Shown here one piece after another: positions 62,301 through 64,000 of a stretch of 64,000 nucleotides of DNA. Below the pieces are notes generated by a model that saw only the letters and a list, made by a program, of their open reading frames with translations, had not been told where the DNA came from and searched no databases. Source of the stretch: Vacuolonema iberomarrocanum LEGE 07170 (GTDB lineage Bacteria > Cyanobacteriota > Cyanobacteriia > Elainellales > Elainellaceae); NCBI GenBank assembly GCA_015207365.1, contig JADEXA010000003.1:124001-188000 (forward strand). The letters run 5' to 3'. Every line of letters begins with the position of its first letter. Positions within the stretch are counted from its first letter, which is position 1. A program made the translations under genes and the position numbers.

Positions 62301-64000
62301 CGTGGACTCCTACTGCTACCGGAGATGCCGAAATCGTCCTGAAAGTAATGGATGCGAAGGGGGGTGAAGATTTCCAGATCCTGAATTTAACTGTCATTGA
62401 CCCCCTTCCCAACCGATCGCCCTCCATTACGAGCACGACCCCCCGCACGGAGATTCGCTACGGGCAGCCCTATTTCCATCAATTTGAGGCGGTAGATCCC
62501 GATGGTGATGCTCTCACCTATGCTCTTGTCAACGCTCCCGCTGGCATGACTTTATCCGAGGATGGATTCCTGTCCTGGATACCCTCGGTGGCTCAATCCG
62601 GGGCTCATGCGGTCGAGGTGCAAATCGGGGATGGCAATGGTAGCGCGACCCCGATCGCTTGGACCCTGAACGTTTCTCATCAGTCCACCAACCATGCTCC
62701 GATCATTACCTCGGTTCCCGAAACCCGTACCAACCTTGAAAAAGGCTTTACGTACGATGCCCAGGGGAGTGATGTAGATGGCGATACCTTGCTGTGGAGC
62801 TTAGAGGCAGCCCCTGAGGGTATGGGGATAGATCCATTGTCTGGGCAGGTGAGTTGGAATCCAGAACCCCATCAGATTGGCACCCATACGGTGCAGATTC
62901 AGGTGATGGATCCCTTTGGCTTGTTTACCGGTCAAGCCTTTGAGGTCGTGGTGACAGGTGCAAATACCCCTCCGGCGATTGTGTCCGAGGCATTGACCCA
63001 GGCCACGACAGATGCACCCTATCGCTACGACGTAGTGGCAGTCGATCCAGAACAAGATGCGCTGCACTTTAGCTTGGGTGTGCGGCCCGATGGCATGAGC
63101 ATTGATGCCGAGAGTGGGGTAATCCGCTGGACTCCCCATCATAGCCAGGTCGGCTACCACGAGGTCGAGGTGCTGGTGCAGGATGCCCAAGGGGGGCTCA
63201 ACCGTCAGCGCTTTACCGTAGACGTGGGCACCGAGGCCATGAACCAAGCGCCCTCGATTGAATCGTCCCCAGTGTTCCGGGCGGATGTGGGGAGTCCCTA
63301 TCGCTACTCGGTGGAGGCTAGTGATCCGGATGTGGGCGATGTGCTGTCCTACCAGTTGATTGAAGCCCCTGCGGGGATGACCATTGATAGCACGGGTGAA
63401 ATTCAGTGGGATACCCCCGTGTTTGGCAACCATAAGGTTGTGGTGAATGTGACGGATGACCAGGGCTTGGGAGCCGCTCAAGGCTTTACCTTGACGGTGC
63501 TCGAAAATAGCGCGCCAGTGATTCGCTCGACGGCGAAAGAGGTGGCGCAGCTAGGAGAGATCTACCAGTATGATGTGGTGGCTATCGACCCCGATAATCA
63601 GGCATTGACATACCGCTTGGATGCGGACTCAGTAGCTCGTGGGATGACCATTGATGGGTTGGGCCGCTTGCGGTGGACCCCGACCGATGATCAGGTGGCG
63701 GCAGATCTGCCGGTGACGGTAACGGTAACGGATGAATTGGGGGCGACCACCGAGCAGTCCTTTACGGTGTCGGTGATGAGCGATGACCAAGCGCCGCTAG
63801 TCTCGCTGCGACCCAGCTTAGATCCGCTGTATGTGGGGCAGGATCTGACGCTCTATGTCTGGGCAACAGACAATATCGAAGTAACCAACCTCCAGGTTCT
63901 GATTAATGGCGAAGCCGTCGCCCTCAACCAAGGTCAGGTGACGATCGCTCAACCTCCCGCCGGGGCGATCGCCGCCACGGTCATCGCGACTGATGCTGCG
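56324..64000 (+). pseudogene. Giant protein, third segment, open to the window edge (PPC, VWA-in-SdrD, cadherin)
   Basis: The frame stays open for 7.7 kb to the last base. To about 60440 it holds PPC repeats; by my count 22 GQxLYFD-like motifs in all lie about 300 bp apart from 53.8 to 60.2 kb. Then come Ig-like folds and an SdrD-B-like domain (GSIAGIVFEDLNRNGIPD) split by a VWA domain (about 60960-61560; MIDAS DTSSS in VIDTSSSM), resuming with VYLDLNDNGVLD and LLPGDYTLRQVIPNGYEQTA. At least six cadherin/Ig-like units (DPDGDALTY type) follow to the edge. The C-terminus and any secretion signal lie outside the window. As written the gene is broken upstream. Confidence 0.82.

Overview
The window looks like a chromosomal segment of a cyanobacterium, probably filamentous. 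The palindrome GCGATCGC recurs through most genes, intergenic space is rich in small palindromes and insertion-sequence debris, and the gene content is typical (RTX/FG-GAP secreted proteins, PPC-repeat giant proteins, a Coq4-like protein, IrtAB-type ABC exporters). I assign no species. All family assignments come from reading motifs; no database search was run.

Layout. (1) 1-3.4 kb: tail of an RTX protein cut by the window edge, a small secreted protein, an S9 serine peptidase. (2) 3.5-15.6 kb: a dense oxygenase cluster. A divergent membrane glycosyltransferase faces a mostly coupled series: Coq4-like protein, GNAT-like protein, Rieske oxygenase, ferritin-like diiron protein, AurF-like diiron oxygenase, second Rieske oxygenase, [2Fe-2S] ferredoxin, third Rieske oxygenase, fatty-acid-hydroxylase/sterol-desaturase-type enzyme, hexapeptide acyltransferase, GH3-type acyl-amido synthetase. 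This reads as an uncharacterised biosynthetic pathway, and I consider it the strongest candidate for an undescribed system. (3) 15.9-17.5 kb: two secreted proteins. (4) 17.5-25.0 kb, minus strand: a complete lasso-peptide locus (RRE protein B1, leader peptidase B2, cyclase C, 53-residue precursor A, HPr-kinase-like K, ABC exporter D, nucleotidyltransferase N), resembling kinase/nucleotidyltransferase-type (paeninodin/pseudomycoidin-like) loci but with an unusual core. (5) 25.6-28.5 kb: TnpB debris, an AT-rich cyclooxygenase-like haem dioxygenase gene, a MITE-like palindrome, and a TPR gene cut by an IS6-type element. (6) 29.5-34.7 kb: two ABC half-transporters (IrtAB/YbtPQ-like) around a methyltransferase and a decayed isoprenylcysteine-methyltransferase-like gene. 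(7) 34.7-43.7 kb: IS1-like and IS6-like elements, an oxidoreductase group (F420/NADP-type reductase, a frameshifted small protein, two SDRs, a quinone reductase) with a divergent HxlR regulator fused to a receiver-like domain, and one IS nested inside another. (8) 44.2-49.7 kb: a small lipoprotein, an unknown protein, and an intact FG-GAP/Calx-beta/RTX protein that is a paralogue of the protein at the left edge. (9) 50.9-64.0 kb: one giant PPC/cadherin/VWA surface-protein gene, broken by a frameshift and a nonsense codon and running off the right edge.

How genes work together. In region 2 the ferredoxin could feed electrons to the three Rieske enzymes, GH3 could activate and conjugate a carboxylic acid, and the hydroxylase, acyltransferase and glycosyltransferase could decorate a hydrophobic product; this is inference. 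In region 4, B1 would bind the leader, B2 cut it, C close the macrolactam, K and N modify the peptide and D export it. Broken genes are common (at least seven), so the right half looks like an accessory region shaped by transposition and decay.
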